From an uncultured Actinobaculum sp. (GTDB lineage: Bacteria > Actinomycetota > Actinomycetes > Actinomycetales > Actinomycetaceae), in contig CALIHR010000003.1 in the NCBI GenBank assembly GCA_938020505.1, forward strand, positions 1-45,019: a stretch of 45,019 nucleotides of DNA, in the 5' to 3' direction. Positions within the stretch are counted from its first letter, which is position 1; each line of letters begins with the position of its first letter. The position numbers were made by a program, and so were the translations under genes. Under the pieces are notes generated by a model, which saw only the letters and a list, made by a program, of their open reading frames with translations, ran no database searches and was not told where the DNA came from. Positions 25,977-33,926 of this stretch are shown here, one piece after another.

Positions 25977-26570
25977 GTGAGTAATAGCCACGGCGAGGAC
26001 GCGGCGAAAGCGCCGCTGCTCAACATCGCCAACGTTCTGACGGTCATCAGGCTGGCGCTCGTGCCGGTGTTCGTCGTCGTCTATCTGGACGACGCCCCTG
26101 TCAGGTCGGCGTGCGCCTGGGCAGTGTTCGCCGCGGCCGCCTTCACGGACAAAGCCGACGGATACCTGGCGCGCAGCCGAAACTTGGTGACCGACTTCGG
26201 GAAGATAGCCGACTCCATCGCCGACAAGGCCTTGATTTCCAGCGCGCTCATACTTCTGTCATGGCACGGGCGCCTCTACTGGTGGATCACCGTGATCATG
26301 ATCGGGCGGGAGCTGTTCATCACAGCCATGCGCATGACGGTGGTGAAAAAGAAGGTCATGGCGGCCGGGCGCGGAGGGAAAATCAAGATGTTCTTCCAGT
26401 CCATGGGAATCGCGGGCCTGCTCATTCCCTGGGCCTCTTTCCTCCCCGGGGCTCTCGCGAAGGGGCTGGTGTGGACCAGCTACGCGATGATCGGCGTGGC
26501 GCTTTACTACTCGGTGGCCTCGGCCGTCGAGTACGTCGCTGAGGCGAGAAAGATCGCGCGCGGTGAGTGA
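25977..26570 (+). CDS. pgsA: CDP-diacylglycerol--glycerol-3-phosphate 3-phosphatidyltransferase
   Basis: This integral membrane enzyme makes phosphatidylglycerophosphate, the precursor of phosphatidylglycerol and cardiolipin. The 197-residue product has the CDP-alcohol phosphotransferase signature, read as DKADGYLAR, eight residues, GKIADSIADK (D-x2-DG-x2-AR-x8-G-x3-D-x3-D), and several membrane segments, the first being LTVIRLALVPVFVVVYL. It begins with a GTG behind a leaderless-type -10. Its stop overlaps the cinA GTG by 8 bases. Its place beside cinA and clgR matches mycobacterial pgsA3. Confidence 0.94.
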   Translation: MSNSHGEDAAKAPLLNIANVLTVIRLALVPVFVVVYLDDAPVRSACAWAVFAAAAFTDKADGYLARSRNLVTDFGKIADSIADKALISSALILLSWHGRLYWWITVIMIGRELFITAMRMTVVKKKVMAAGRGGKIKMFFQSMGIAGLLIPWASFLPGALAKGLVWTSYAMIGVALYYSVASAVEYVAEARKIARGE

Positions 26571-27117
26571 AACCGAGTCGTGGTGTGAGATGCGCGATAG
26601 GTCCGGCCGCGAAGCGCCCGACGAGGATCGCGGCGAAATGTCCGAGTCGGTTCGCCGCGCAATCGCCGAAATGGCCGAGCGGTCGTTGACCCTCGCCTGC
26701 GCCGAATCGCTCACCGGGGGAGCGCTATGCTCTGCTTTCGTCGAGATTTCGGGGGCGTCCGCGGTGCTTCGCGGCTCCGTCACCGCATACGCCGTGGATC
26801 TCAAGGCCTCGATTCTGGGAGTCGACGGCGAACTTCTGCGAACGAAGGGGCCCGTGGAAGAGCGAGTCGCCCTCGACATGGCGCGCGGCGCCTGCCGGCT
26901 TCTTGGGGCCGACGTCGCTCTCGCCACCACCGGCGTTGCCGGGCCGGGCCCGGCAGACGGGCACGCGGCCGGAACCGTGTGGGTCGCATGCGCGGGAAAA
27001 CTGGGGGAGCGCGCGCGTCTCCGCCGATTCTCCGGCGGCAGATCCAACGTGCGAGCCCGGGCCGTCGAAGCGGCCGTGGACCTTTTGGCAGAGCTTCTTT
27101 GCATGACTCCCAGGTAA
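26563..27117 (+). CDS. cinA: CinA C-terminal domain protein (nicotinamide-nucleotide amidase type)
   Basis: The 184-residue product is the stand-alone CinA C-terminal domain, which in the family deamidates NMN. Motifs: TLACAESLTGGALCSAF, then the long helix-strand region with GSVTAYAVDLKASILGV, and TTGVAGPGPADGHAAGTVWVA. The N-terminal MoCF-like CinA domain is absent, which is usual for actinobacteria. The GTG at 26563 overlaps the pgsA stop; ATG 26638 (MSESVRRA), with GAGGA upstream, is a possible true start because the first 25 residues do not match the family. Confidence 0.88.
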   Translation: MSETESWCEMRDRSGREAPDEDRGEMSESVRRAIAEMAERSLTLACAESLTGGALCSAFVEISGASAVLRGSVTAYAVDLKASILGVDGELLRTKGPVEERVALDMARGACRLLGADVALATTGVAGPGPADGHAAGTVWVACAGKLGERARLRRFSGGRSNVRARAVEAAVDLLAELLCMTPR

Positions 27118-27140
27118 TGCTCAGCATCGGTTGGTAAAAA

Positions 27141-27146
27141 TATAAC
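27141..27146 (+). promoter_or_regulatory. Possible -10 element upstream of clgR
   Basis: TATAAC in an AT-rich patch (27130-27147) of the 108-base gap between cinA and clgR. The TGCTCA 17 bases upstream is a weak -35. The patch also has TGGT and ACCA arms that could be an operator. Confidence 0.3.
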
Positions 27147-27225
27147 CAGGAACGGTGAAGCTCGCTTTTCCGAAAACCAGGCGGGAACAAACTCGTGACC
27201 GACCGCGTTGAAGAAGGTGATGACC

Positions 27226-27618
27226 ATGGAGCTACGTACCGGCGTCAACCGGAAGTTTGAGAGTGCGCCTCGAGTCGCCAATCGCCCTGCGCCTACGGAG
27301 CAGGCGCTTTTGCGTCGCGAACTTGGCGAGGTGCTACGTGAATACAGGCAGCGCCAGGGTCGGACGTTGCGTGAGGTCTCGTCTGATGCGAGGGTCTCGC
27401 TCGGGTACCTGTCGGAAGTCGAGCGCGGGCAGAAAGAGGCTTCGTCGGAGCTGCTTTCGTCCATTTGCAAGGCCCTCAACGTGCCTCTGAGCCACGTCCT
27501 GCGCCTTGTCGCGGACCGCGTCGATTTCGCCGAAGGCCGCGTTCCTCCGCGGATGCGCGTTCCCGACTCGGTTCCCGAATCGCTCGTTCGTTCAGAGCTC
27601 GAGAGTGCGCGAATCTGA
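27226..27618 (+). CDS. clgR: ClgR-like helix-turn-helix transcriptional regulator
   Basis: A 130-residue XRE-type regulator. The helix-turn-helix occupies about residues 32-85 (LGEVLREYRQRQGRTLREVS, LGYLSEVERGQKEASSELL, ALNVPLSHVL). In actinobacteria ClgR activates clpP and other protease genes under envelope and proteotoxic stress, and lies between pgsA/cinA and recA, as here; the symbol rests on that context and the HTH match. I use ATG 27226 with AAGGTG 6 bases upstream; a TTG at 27208 would add 6 residues. The DUF3046 gene overlaps its 3' end. Confidence 0.82.
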   Translation: MELRTGVNRKFESAPRVANRPAPTEQALLRRELGEVLREYRQRQGRTLREVSSDARVSLGYLSEVERGQKEASSELLSSICKALNVPLSHVLRLVADRVDFAEGRVPPRMRVPDSVPESLVRSELESARI

Positions 27619-27841
27619 GTTCTGGGCGAATCTTGACTGGGCCTTTCCCCGCGGGAGAGGCCGCAGTCTTGCCCAGGACCTTTTTCTGAGCGAGCTTGGC
27701 GGCGTGAGTCCCGTCGAGGCTTTGAGGGGAGGCCAATCTCCGCAAGTCGTTTGGGATGCGGTGTGCCAAGCGATGGACTTGCCTGAGAGCTACAGGTTTC
27801 TCCATCGCATCGCCTCCGACGACCGAGGGCGTTTGCCTTAG
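27605..27841 (+). CDS. DUF3046 family protein
   Basis: A 78-residue protein of the actinobacterial DUF3046 family: it opens VRESEFWANLDWAFPRGRGR, then LFLSELGGVSPVEAL, and ends in VVWDAVCQAMDLPESYRF. The family is typically found just upstream of recA (Rv2738c in M. tuberculosis), as here. The function is unknown. The start is GTG 27605, which overlaps clgR by 14 bases; a longer frame from 27506 lies inside clgR and is not supported. Confidence 0.88.
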   Translation: MRESEFWANLDWAFPRGRGRSLAQDLFLSELGGVSPVEALRGGQSPQVVWDAVCQAMDLPESYRFLHRIASDDRGRLP

Positions 27842-27873
27842 CTTTCTCCGGTCTCTTTCGCTACGCCGGTTGT

Positions 27874-27911
27874 GCGACGTCGCTTGACGTCGCGGAGTGG
27901 CGAAGTTTTTT
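27874..27911 (+). terminator. Probable terminator after the clgR-DUF3046 unit
   Basis: An 8-base-pair perfect stem GCGACGTC/GACGTCGC with a GCTT loop (27874-27893), then a TTTTTT run at 27906-27911. The 12 bases between stem and T-run make it non-standard. Confidence 0.45.
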
Positions 27912-27950
27912 CCTCAAGCGGCGTTTTCGACACGCTGCAATGAATATGAA

Positions 27951-27966
27951 TCGAACGCGTGTGCGG
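27951..27966 (+). promoter_or_regulatory. LexA box (SOS operator) at the recA promoter
   Basis: TCGAACGCGTGTGCGG matches the actinobacterial LexA consensus TCGAAC-N4-GTTCGA at 10 of 12 defined positions. It lies directly upstream of a TACTGT -10 candidate (27969-27974), so LexA binding would block recA transcription until DNA damage. Confidence 0.75.
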
Positions 27967-27968
27967 TG

Positions 27969-27974
27969 TACTGT
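27969..27974 (+). promoter_or_regulatory. -10 candidate of the SOS-controlled recA promoter
   Basis: TACTGT lies 3 bases after the LexA box. Transcription from it would give a recA leader of about 155 bases that contains the hairpin at 27993. Confidence 0.5.
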
Positions 27975-27992
27975 GGTGCACGGGCTGCGCGG

Positions 27993-28036
27993 GCGGCCTA
28001 CTTATCAACAGGTTTGGAAAGTAGGCCGCTTTTGTG
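27993..28036 (+). terminator. Terminator-like hairpin inside the recA 5' leader
   Basis: A perfect 11-base-pair stem, GCGGCCTACTT (27993-28003) and AAGTAGGCCGC (28019-28029), 15-base loop, then TTTTGTG. It lies after the LexA box and -10 and 101 bases before the recA ATG. If transcription starts near 27981 it would be an attenuator; if recA has a further promoter downstream it would instead end upstream transcripts. Confidence 0.7.
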
Positions 28037-28136
28037 TCGGAGGTCGGACATAGCGTAGTCCCAGACGGCCGCTCGGCGAGGGATGGCCGCGACGAAGACC
28101 TGTTCTGTCCACCCACTCGACACGAAGGAATAGAAG

Positions 28137-29183
28137 ATGGCAGCTAAAAGCGAGGACCGCGCCAAGGCCCTGGACGTGGCCCTGTCGCAGATCGACCGGC
28201 AGTTCGGCAAAGGATCGGTCATGCGTCTGGGCGATCACGTTCAGACGAAGATTCAGGTGATTCCCACGGGGGCCACGTCGCTCGACGTCGCATTGGGCGT
28301 GGGAGGCCTTCCGCGGGGAAGGGTCATCGAAGTCTACGGCCCGGAGTCGTCGGGCAAAACGACGGTCGCCCTTCACGCCGTGGCGAATGCCCAGAAGAAC
28401 GGCGGCATCGCCGCATTCATCGACGCGGAGCACGCCTTGGACCCCGAGTACGCAAAGAAGCTCGGCGTCGACACCGACGCCCTCATCGTTTCCCAGCCGG
28501 ACACCGGCGAGCAGGCCCTCGAGATCGCCGACATGCTCATCCGCTCCGGAGCGTTGGACATCATCGTCGTCGATTCCGTGGCCGCGCTTGTGCCCAAGGC
28601 GGAAATCGAAGGCGAAATGGGAGATTCGCATGTCGGCCTCCAGGCGCGCCTCATGAGCCAGGCCCTCCGCAAGATCACGGGCGCCCTGTCGGCTTCCGGC
28701 ACCACCGCCATTTTCATCAACCAGCTGCGCGAGAAGATAGGCGTTTTCTTTGGAAACCCGGAGACGACGACGGGCGGCAAAGCCCTCAAGTTCTACGCCT
28801 CCGTGCGTTTGGACGTGCGCAGGATCGAAACCCTCAAGGAAGGCTCCGAGCCGGTGGGCAATCGCACTCGGGTCAAGGTCGTCAAGAACAAGATGGCCCC
28901 TCCCTTCAAACAGGCGGAATTCGACATCATGTACGGTCAGGGAATCTCCCGCGAGGGATGCATCATCGACATGGGCGTCGACTGCGGCATCGTCCGCAAA
29001 TCGGGGGCCTGGTACACCTACGACGGCGATCAGCTGGGGCAGGGCAAAGAGAAAGCGCGGCACTTCCTACGGGACAACCCCGAGATCGCCGACGAGATCG
29101 AAGGCAAGATCCTCGTGAAGATGGGGATCGCGCCTGAGCCCGACGAGGGAAAGGATGCGCAGAATGCGACAGCCGAGGTCTGA
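28137..29183 (+). CDS. recA: Recombinase RecA
   Basis: RecA binds single-stranded DNA, catalyses strand exchange and triggers LexA self-cleavage. The 348-residue product has Walker A GPESSGKTT (68-76), DSVAALVPKAEIEGEMGD (L1 region), the L2 region around TGGKALKFYASVRLD, and an acidic C-terminus. There is no intein, unlike some mycobacterial recA genes. ATG 28137 follows GAAGGA by 7 bases. It is preceded by a LexA box and overlaps recX. Confidence 0.99.
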   Translation: MAAKSEDRAKALDVALSQIDRQFGKGSVMRLGDHVQTKIQVIPTGATSLDVALGVGGLPRGRVIEVYGPESSGKTTVALHAVANAQKNGGIAAFIDAEHALDPEYAKKLGVDTDALIVSQPDTGEQALEIADMLIRSGALDIIVVDSVAALVPKAEIEGEMGDSHVGLQARLMSQALRKITGALSASGTTAIFINQLREKIGVFFGNPETTTGGKALKFYASVRLDVRRIETLKEGSEPVGNRTRVKVVKNKMAPPFKQAEFDIMYGQGISREGCIIDMGVDCGIVRKSGAWYTYDGDQLGQGKEKARHFLRDNPEIADEIEGKILVKMGIAPEPDEGKDAQNATAEV

Positions 29184-29697
29184 CGTCATGGAGCTGAGCC
29201 GATCGGAATGGCTCGAAAAGGGACGCGCGATCGTCATTCGGCAGCTGTCGATGACGGACCGCTCCCGTCGCCAGCTCGACGAGGCGATGGGCAAGAGGGG
29301 CGTTCCCGAAGACGTTCGCTGCGAGATCCTCGATCGCTACACCGAGCTCGGGCTGATCGACGACGCCCACTTCGCCGACGCGTTCGTGCAGGCTCGGTTG
29401 GCGGGAGCGGGGACCTCGCGCCGCGTCATCGCCGAGGAGCTGCGGCGAAAAGGCATCGACGCGGACATCGTCGAGGCCGCGGTCGAAGTGATCGACGACG
29501 CCGAAGAGCTGGGCACGGCGACGCGTCTGGCGCTCAAGCGCCTCGAACGGGGGAGCGGGGACCGCGCAAGCCTCCAGCAGCGCGTTTACGCCGCCTTGGC
29601 GCGGCGCGGTTTCTCTCACGACGTATGCTCGACCGCCCTGCGGCGGGCCAACGAGCTGCTGGGGTTCGAAGATTCCGCAGCGAGCTGGACGGATTGA
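29155..29697 (+). CDS. recX: Regulatory protein RecX
   Basis: RecX binds RecA filaments and limits their activity. The 180-residue product has the three-helix repeat features of the family: VPEDVRCEILDRYTELGLIDDAHFADAFV, then SRRVIAEELRRKGID, and RVYAALARRGFSHDV. Start choice is open: ATG 29155 (GAGGG upstream, 29-base overlap with recA), ATG 29164, or ATG 29188 after the recA stop. All keep the conserved part. Overlap implies co-transcription with recA under SOS control. Confidence 0.9.
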   Translation: MRRMRQPRSDVMELSRSEWLEKGRAIVIRQLSMTDRSRRQLDEAMGKRGVPEDVRCEILDRYTELGLIDDAHFADAFVQARLAGAGTSRRVIAEELRRKGIDADIVEAAVEVIDDAEELGTATRLALKRLERGSGDRASLQQRVYAALARRGFSHDVCSTALRRANELLGFEDSAASWTD

Positions 29698-29705
29698 AAG
29701 TGGAC

Positions 29706-29711
29706 TAGACT
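29706..29711 (+). promoter_or_regulatory. -10-like hexamer, leaderless placement, miaB
   Basis: TAGACT ends 8 bases before the ATG at 29720; no Shine-Dalgarno precedes it. Confidence 0.45.
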
Positions 29712-29719
29712 TACTCGCG

Positions 29720-31264
29720 ATGTCAGCTGTAGAACTCCCCCGTACATACGCAATCCGCACGCTCGGTTGCCAAATGAATGTGCACGACTCCGAGCGCCTG
29801 GCCGGCCTCCTTGAGGACGCCGGCTATGTCCCCGTCGCCGTCGTGCCCGAAAAGGCCGCGCGGGCGACGGATGCGGGGGACGAAGGCGCGGACGTCGTCG
29901 TCGTCAACACTTGCAGCGTGAGGGAAAACGCGGCGACCCGCCTTTTCGGCAACCTCGGCCAGCTGGCCGCGGTCAAACGCGAGAGGCCGGGCATGCAGAT
30001 CGCCGTCGGCGGCTGCTTGGCGCAGCAGATGCGCGGCGGGATCATCGAAAAGGCGCCGTGGGTCGACGCCGTGCTCGGCACCCACAATCTCGACGTCCTT
30101 CCCGCCCTCCTCGAGCGCGCGCGGCACAACGCCGAGGCGGCGGTCGAGATCGAGGAATCGCTCAAGGTGTTCCCGTCGACGCTTCCCACACGCCGCGAGA
30201 GCGCATTCGCGGCGTGGGTGTCGATCTCCGTCGGGTGCAACAACACGTGCACGTTCTGCATCGTGCCGCATCTTCGGGGCAAGGAGCGCGACCGAAGGCC
30301 CGGCGATGTCCTCGCCGAAGTCGAGGCCGTCGTCTCCGAGGGCGCCGTCGAAGTGACCCTTCTGGGTCAGAACGTCAATTCCTACGGCGTGGGCTTCGGC
30401 GACAGGCAGGCGTTTGCCAAGCTGCTGCGATCCTGCGGCGAGATCGAGGGATTGGAGCGCGTGCGCTTCACCTCGCCGCACCCGGCCGCCTTCTCCGACG
30501 AAGTCATCGCGGCGATGGCTGAGACGCCTTCGGTCATGCCTTCCTTGCACATGCCGCTCCAGTCGGGTTCGGACCGGGTGCTTCGCGCCATGCGCCGCTC
30601 CTACCGCTCCTCGCGTTTCCTCGGCATTCTCGACCGGGTCCGCGCGAAGATGCCCCAGGCGGCCATCACAACCGACGTCATCGTCGGTTTCCCGGGCGAG
30701 ACGGACGAGGACTTCCAGGCGACCCTTGACGTGGTCGAACGTTCGCGTTTCGCCTCCGCGTACACTTTCATCTACTCGCCGCGCCCGGGGACTCCGGCGG
30801 CGGACATGGACAACCAGGTCGCCCCCGAGGTCGTCTCCGACAGATATCGCCGGCTCGTCGCCCTTCAAGAGCGCATCTCAACGGAGGAGAACAAAGCGAA
30901 AGAAGGATCGCCCGTCGAAGTGCTCATCTCCGAAGGGGAGGGGCGCAAGGACGCCGAAACCGAGCGCGTCAGCGGCAGGGCGGCGGACAATCGCCTGGTC
31001 CACGTCGCCCTTCCCACGGGAATCGACGCGGGGGACCGACCGCGTCCGGGGGACATGGTTCGCGCCGTCGTCACTCACGGCGCCCCGCATCACCTCGTTG
31101 CGGATTCGGCGCTCGCAGGGGGGCTTTTCGAGGTTCGCAGAACTCGGGCGGGCGAGGCGTGGGCCGCGCACCGGCGGCGCACGGAGCAGCTGACCGCCGA
31201 GGCCGAGGGCCGCGCCCCCGTTTCCCTCGGAATGCCGACCATTCGCAGGCGTCCCACGCCTTGA
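29720..31264 (+). CDS. miaB: tRNA (N6-isopentenyl adenosine(37)-C2)-methylthiotransferase MiaB
   Basis: MiaB is a radical SAM enzyme that adds a methylthio group to i6A37 of tRNAs. The N-terminal domain has LGCQMNVHDSE and NTCSVRENA (cluster cysteines) and GGCLAQQM. The radical SAM motif is CNNTCTFCIVPHLRGKE (C-x3-C-x2-C). A C-terminal TRAM region is present (about 390-460). The protein is 514 residues, with a ~50-residue C-terminal extension beyond TRAM. It acts on the product of MiaA, encoded 23 bases downstream. Confidence 0.96.
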   Translation: MSAVELPRTYAIRTLGCQMNVHDSERLAGLLEDAGYVPVAVVPEKAARATDAGDEGADVVVVNTCSVRENAATRLFGNLGQLAAVKRERPGMQIAVGGCLAQQMRGGIIEKAPWVDAVLGTHNLDVLPALLERARHNAEAAVEIEESLKVFPSTLPTRRESAFAAWVSISVGCNNTCTFCIVPHLRGKERDRRPGDVLAEVEAVVSEGAVEVTLLGQNVNSYGVGFGDRQAFAKLLRSCGEIEGLERVRFTSPHPAAFSDEVIAAMAETPSVMPSLHMPLQSGSDRVLRAMRRSYRSSRFLGILDRVRAKMPQAAITTDVIVGFPGETDEDFQATLDVVERSRFASAYTFIYSPRPGTPAADMDNQVAPEVVSDRYRRLVALQERISTEENKAKEGSPVEVLISEGEGRKDAETERVSGRAADNRLVHVALPTGIDAGDRPRPGDMVRAVVTHGAPHHLVADSALAGGLFEVRRTRAGEAWAAHRRRTEQLTAEAEGRAPVSLGMPTIRRRPTP

Positions 31265-31287
31265 GGAGAGCCTGAAAGGAATCGATC

Positions 31288-32211
31288 ATGGCGGTGATCG
31301 GCGTTGTCGGGCCGACGGCGTCGGGGAAAACGGCCCTCTCGCTCGAGCTCGCCGAGGCCCTCGGCGGGGCGGACTCGGTCGAGATCGTCTCCGCCGACGC
31401 CATGCAGCTGTATCGGGGCATGGATGTGGGAACGGCGAAAATTCCCCCGGCTGAGCGCCGCGGAATCGTCCATCGCCAGATCGACGTGCTCGACGTCGTC
31501 GACGAAGCGAGCGTCGCCGCATATCAGCGCAGCGCACGGGCCGACGTCGACGCGATCCTCGCCGCGGGAAAGACCCCCGTCGTGGTGGGGGGATCGGGCC
31601 TGTACGTTTCGGGGCTGCTCGACCGGCTCGACTTTCCCGGGCGAGATCGCCGCATTCGCGCCGAGCTCGAGTCGCTGCTCGAAAGAGAGGGCCCGGGGCC
31701 GCTGCTGGAGGAGCTTGCCCGCAAGGACCCGCAGGCGTACGAGGCCATGGATTTGGCGAATGCCCGCCGTCTGGTGCGGGCGCTTGAGGCGATCCGGGTG
31801 ACGGGCAGGCCCTATACGCCGCGCTTTCCCCGGCACACCGCCCATTATCCGAATGTTCGCCTTTTCGGCGCGATCCGGGGCTCCGACGCGCTCAACGCGG
31901 CGATCGACCGCAGGGCCAAGGAGATGATGGCCTCGGGGCTCGTCGAAGAGACGCGCGGGCTCATGGATCGCGGGTTGGCCGATTCGCCCACGGCCGGAAA
32001 GGCTACAGGATATGCCGAGGCGATGGCTGTCATCGAGGGGCGGATGCGAATCGAGGAGGCCGTCGAATCGATGTGCCTGGCTACGCGGCGGCTCGCAAAG
32101 AAGCAAACAAAATGGTTCCGGGCCGACCGGCGAGTCGAATGGCTCGACTTGACCGACGGCGACGCCCCTCGCGCGGCCGGTGAAATCCTGCGCGCTCTGA
32201 AGGCGACATGA
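31288..32211 (+). CDS. miaA: tRNA dimethylallyltransferase MiaA
   Basis: MiaA transfers a dimethylallyl group to A37 of tRNAs reading UNN codons. The 307-residue product has the P-loop GVVGPTASGKTALS at 5-18, SADAMQLYRGMDVGTAKI, and VVGGSGLYVSGLLD. ATG 31288 has AAAGGA 8 bases upstream. It sits directly after miaB, whose substrate it makes. Confidence 0.96.
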   Translation: MAVIGVVGPTASGKTALSLELAEALGGADSVEIVSADAMQLYRGMDVGTAKIPPAERRGIVHRQIDVLDVVDEASVAAYQRSARADVDAILAAGKTPVVVGGSGLYVSGLLDRLDFPGRDRRIRAELESLLEREGPGPLLEELARKDPQAYEAMDLANARRLVRALEAIRVTGRPYTPRFPRHTAHYPNVRLFGAIRGSDALNAAIDRRAKEMMASGLVEETRGLMDRGLADSPTAGKATGYAEAMAVIEGRMRIEEAVESMCLATRRLAKKQTKWFRADRRVEWLDLTDGDAPRAAGEILRALKAT

Positions 32212-32291
32212 CGTTGCGCAAGGGGCGCGGCGGAGTCCACAACTTGACTCGTGAGTCAGACATGGACATGACGTTGCGCCAGGGCCGCGGC
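32205..32291. repeat. 27-base direct repeat pair around the miaA stop
   Basis: 32205-32231 and 32265-32291 share GACATGACGTTGCGC followed by A/C, AGGG, G/C and CGCGGC, two mismatches in 27 bases, with a 60-base period. The first copy includes the miaA stop codon, so the end of miaA seems to have been duplicated into the 215-base gap before dapF. The gap has no other gene. Confidence 0.75.
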
Positions 32292-32414
32292 CGCTTCGCC
32301 CGCGAGGGCGGGACGCCTCGGACGCCAGCCTCAAGCTGCGTGTGTCAAGGGCCGAGGCGGCGACGGCCGCGTTCGAGGCGACTTCCCTCCCAGCAAGGCG
32401 GAAGCCGGAGTGGG

Positions 32415-32420
32415 TAGAGT
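32415..32420 (+). promoter_or_regulatory. -10-like hexamer, leaderless placement, dapF
   Basis: TAGAGT ends 6 bases before the GTG at 32427, no Shine-Dalgarno. Confidence 0.45.
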
Positions 32421-32426
32421 GTATCC

Positions 32427-33404
32427 GTGATCATCCCGCAGCTCGAGGGCCGGACCCTCACGAAGGCACACGGCACCGGCAACGATTTCATTCTCGTGCC
32501 CGACTTCGCAGGCACGCTCGATCTGCCGGCCGAGTCGGTCGCTTCGGTGTGCGACCGCCATTTTGGCATCGGCGCGGACGGGCTCATACGCGTCGTGCGC
32601 ACCGCCTCGGTTCCCGAGACGGCCGACGTCGCCCGGGACTTTCCCGAAGCGGAATGGTTCATGGACTACCGCAACGCCGACGGCTCAATCGCGCAAATGT
32701 GCGGCAACGGCCTGAGAGTGTTCGTGCATTACCTGCGGGTCCAAGGCGTGATCGACCTCAGGGCGGGCCGGTCCGTGAACGTCGCGACCCGGGGCGGCGT
32801 CAAGACGGTTTCCTTCGACGGCGCCGTCTACACAATCGACATGGGCGAATACGGGCTGCCGCGCGGCGACGCCGGAGACGACACGCGAGTGGCGGTTCCC
32901 GGCGTTGGCGAGCGTCCGGCGCTGAGCGTGACGATGCCCAATCCGCACACCGTTGTGCTCCTCGACAGCGCGGAAGAGCTCGAGGCGGCACGATTGACCG
33001 AGGCTCCGCAATACGATCCGGCGCCGCCCGAGGGAACGAACCTCGAGCTCGTCGTCGCCGAACTGGGCGATCAATCCGGGACCGCCGATCAAGCCAGTCT
33101 CGGAGGGCAATGTCTCGCCGATCAAACCGGCTCTGCCGATCAACCGGTGAGTTCGTCGAATCCCGCGCTCATGCGCGTGCTCGAGCGCGGAGTGGGGGAG
33201 ACCCTCGCTTGCGGCACGGGAACCTGCGCTGCGGCCTTGGCCGTGCTTCTCTCGCAGGGAAAACGCGAGGGCGAAGTGCAGCTGCGCTCCCCGGGAGGGC
33301 CGCTGACCGTGCGCATCGAGGCAGGCCGCGCATTCTTGACGGGGCCAGCGGTGCTCGTCGCCGAGTTCTCGCTCATCGGCGTCGTGGGATACAGCGGGGA
33401 ATAG
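32427..33404 (+). CDS. dapF: Diaminopimelate epimerase with an unusual insertion
   Basis: DapF interconverts LL- and meso-diaminopimelate, used for lysine and peptidoglycan. The N-terminal half has KAHGTGNDFILVPD, GIGADGLI, and QMCGNGLRVF with the first catalytic Cys. The C-terminal half has ERGVGETLACGTGTCAAA with the second. Between NLELVVAELG and MRVLERG there is an insertion of about 35 residues rich in D, Q, S and G (repeats of ADQ), which matches repeated GCCGATCAA in the DNA at 33084-33095, 33117-33128 and 33135-33146. It falls before the catalytic ERGVGE strand and could be a surface loop. GTG start behind a leaderless-type -10; 325 residues. Confidence 0.94.
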   Translation: MIIPQLEGRTLTKAHGTGNDFILVPDFAGTLDLPAESVASVCDRHFGIGADGLIRVVRTASVPETADVARDFPEAEWFMDYRNADGSIAQMCGNGLRVFVHYLRVQGVIDLRAGRSVNVATRGGVKTVSFDGAVYTIDMGEYGLPRGDAGDDTRVAVPGVGERPALSVTMPNPHTVVLLDSAEELEAARLTEAPQYDPAPPEGTNLELVVAELGDQSGTADQASLGGQCLADQTGSADQPVSSSNPALMRVLERGVGETLACGTGTCAAALAVLLSQGKREGEVQLRSPGGPLTVRIEAGRAFLTGPAVLVAEFSLIGVVGYSGE

Positions 33405-33926
33405 GCCTTCGTCGGCAAGGCGTCCGCGCTGGGAGGCGACGAGAGCGCCGCGGGGCCCGTCGAGTGCTCCGAACGACAAGCTATCGACGACGGAAAGCGG
33501 TCTTTGACGGGCGTCTTCTGCCTGTTGCGTATGGGTATGTGTGCGAAAAACCGAACCGTCAGAATGAACATATTTTCATTCTATAAAGTTGCTTGCGTCC
33601 GCGTCGAAACGATGATAACTTGTGAATGACAACGAGATAGTTGTCAATTGACAATCGATACAAACTAAAACGTTACGCACAAACTGCGTCGTCACGCGAT
33701 CGCAGGCACCGTCCAGCGATGGCGGCATGTAGAGCCCAAGGCTGTTCTGAGAAAAGCGCGGGGCGTGGTTTCGGGGTGTTCTGGCGTTCCGGACACGCGC
33801 TTCCGACGGTCTTTCGCCGCGGTCTTTGCCGTCGCAATCGTTTATGGACGACTGTACGACGAACTATTCGTCGTGCCTCAAGTTAATCTATGTCTAATTT
33901 TGAACGAAACAATGAAATGAGGAGCA
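33405..33926. other. 522-base intergenic region with no recognised gene
   Basis: GC content falls visibly from about 33540 onward. A short frame at 33641-33886 has shadow-like composition and no Shine-Dalgarno. The only clear structure is the pair of palindromes at 33620-33654. Close to the gene at 33927, AT-rich TTAATCTATG and TCTAAT stretches at 33883-33898 could hold its promoter. Confidence 0.6.
33620..33654. promoter_or_regulatory. Pair of operator-like palindromes
   Basis: A perfect 14-base palindrome TTGTCAATTGACAA (33641-33654) and a related imperfect TTGTGAATGACAA (33620-33632). Their centres are about 21.5 bases apart, two helical turns, so two dimers could bind the same DNA face. 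They also contain TTGTCA and TTGACA -35-like hexamers. Regulator unknown; the distance to the gene at 33927 is about 270 bases. Confidence 0.6.

Noticed and set aside
26259..27479. A 406-codon - strand frame opposite pgsA, cinA and clgR
   Set aside because: It covers three recognised + strand genes; Ser/Arg/Ala-rich shadow.
28137..29183. Intein in recA
   Set aside because: The recA frame is continuous and of normal length, with no intein block at the known insertion points.
33641..33886. An 81-codon frame in the gap before the 467-residue gene
   Set aside because: No Shine-Dalgarno, starts inside the palindrome, and its composition (Arg/Cys/Trp-rich) is unlike a real protein.
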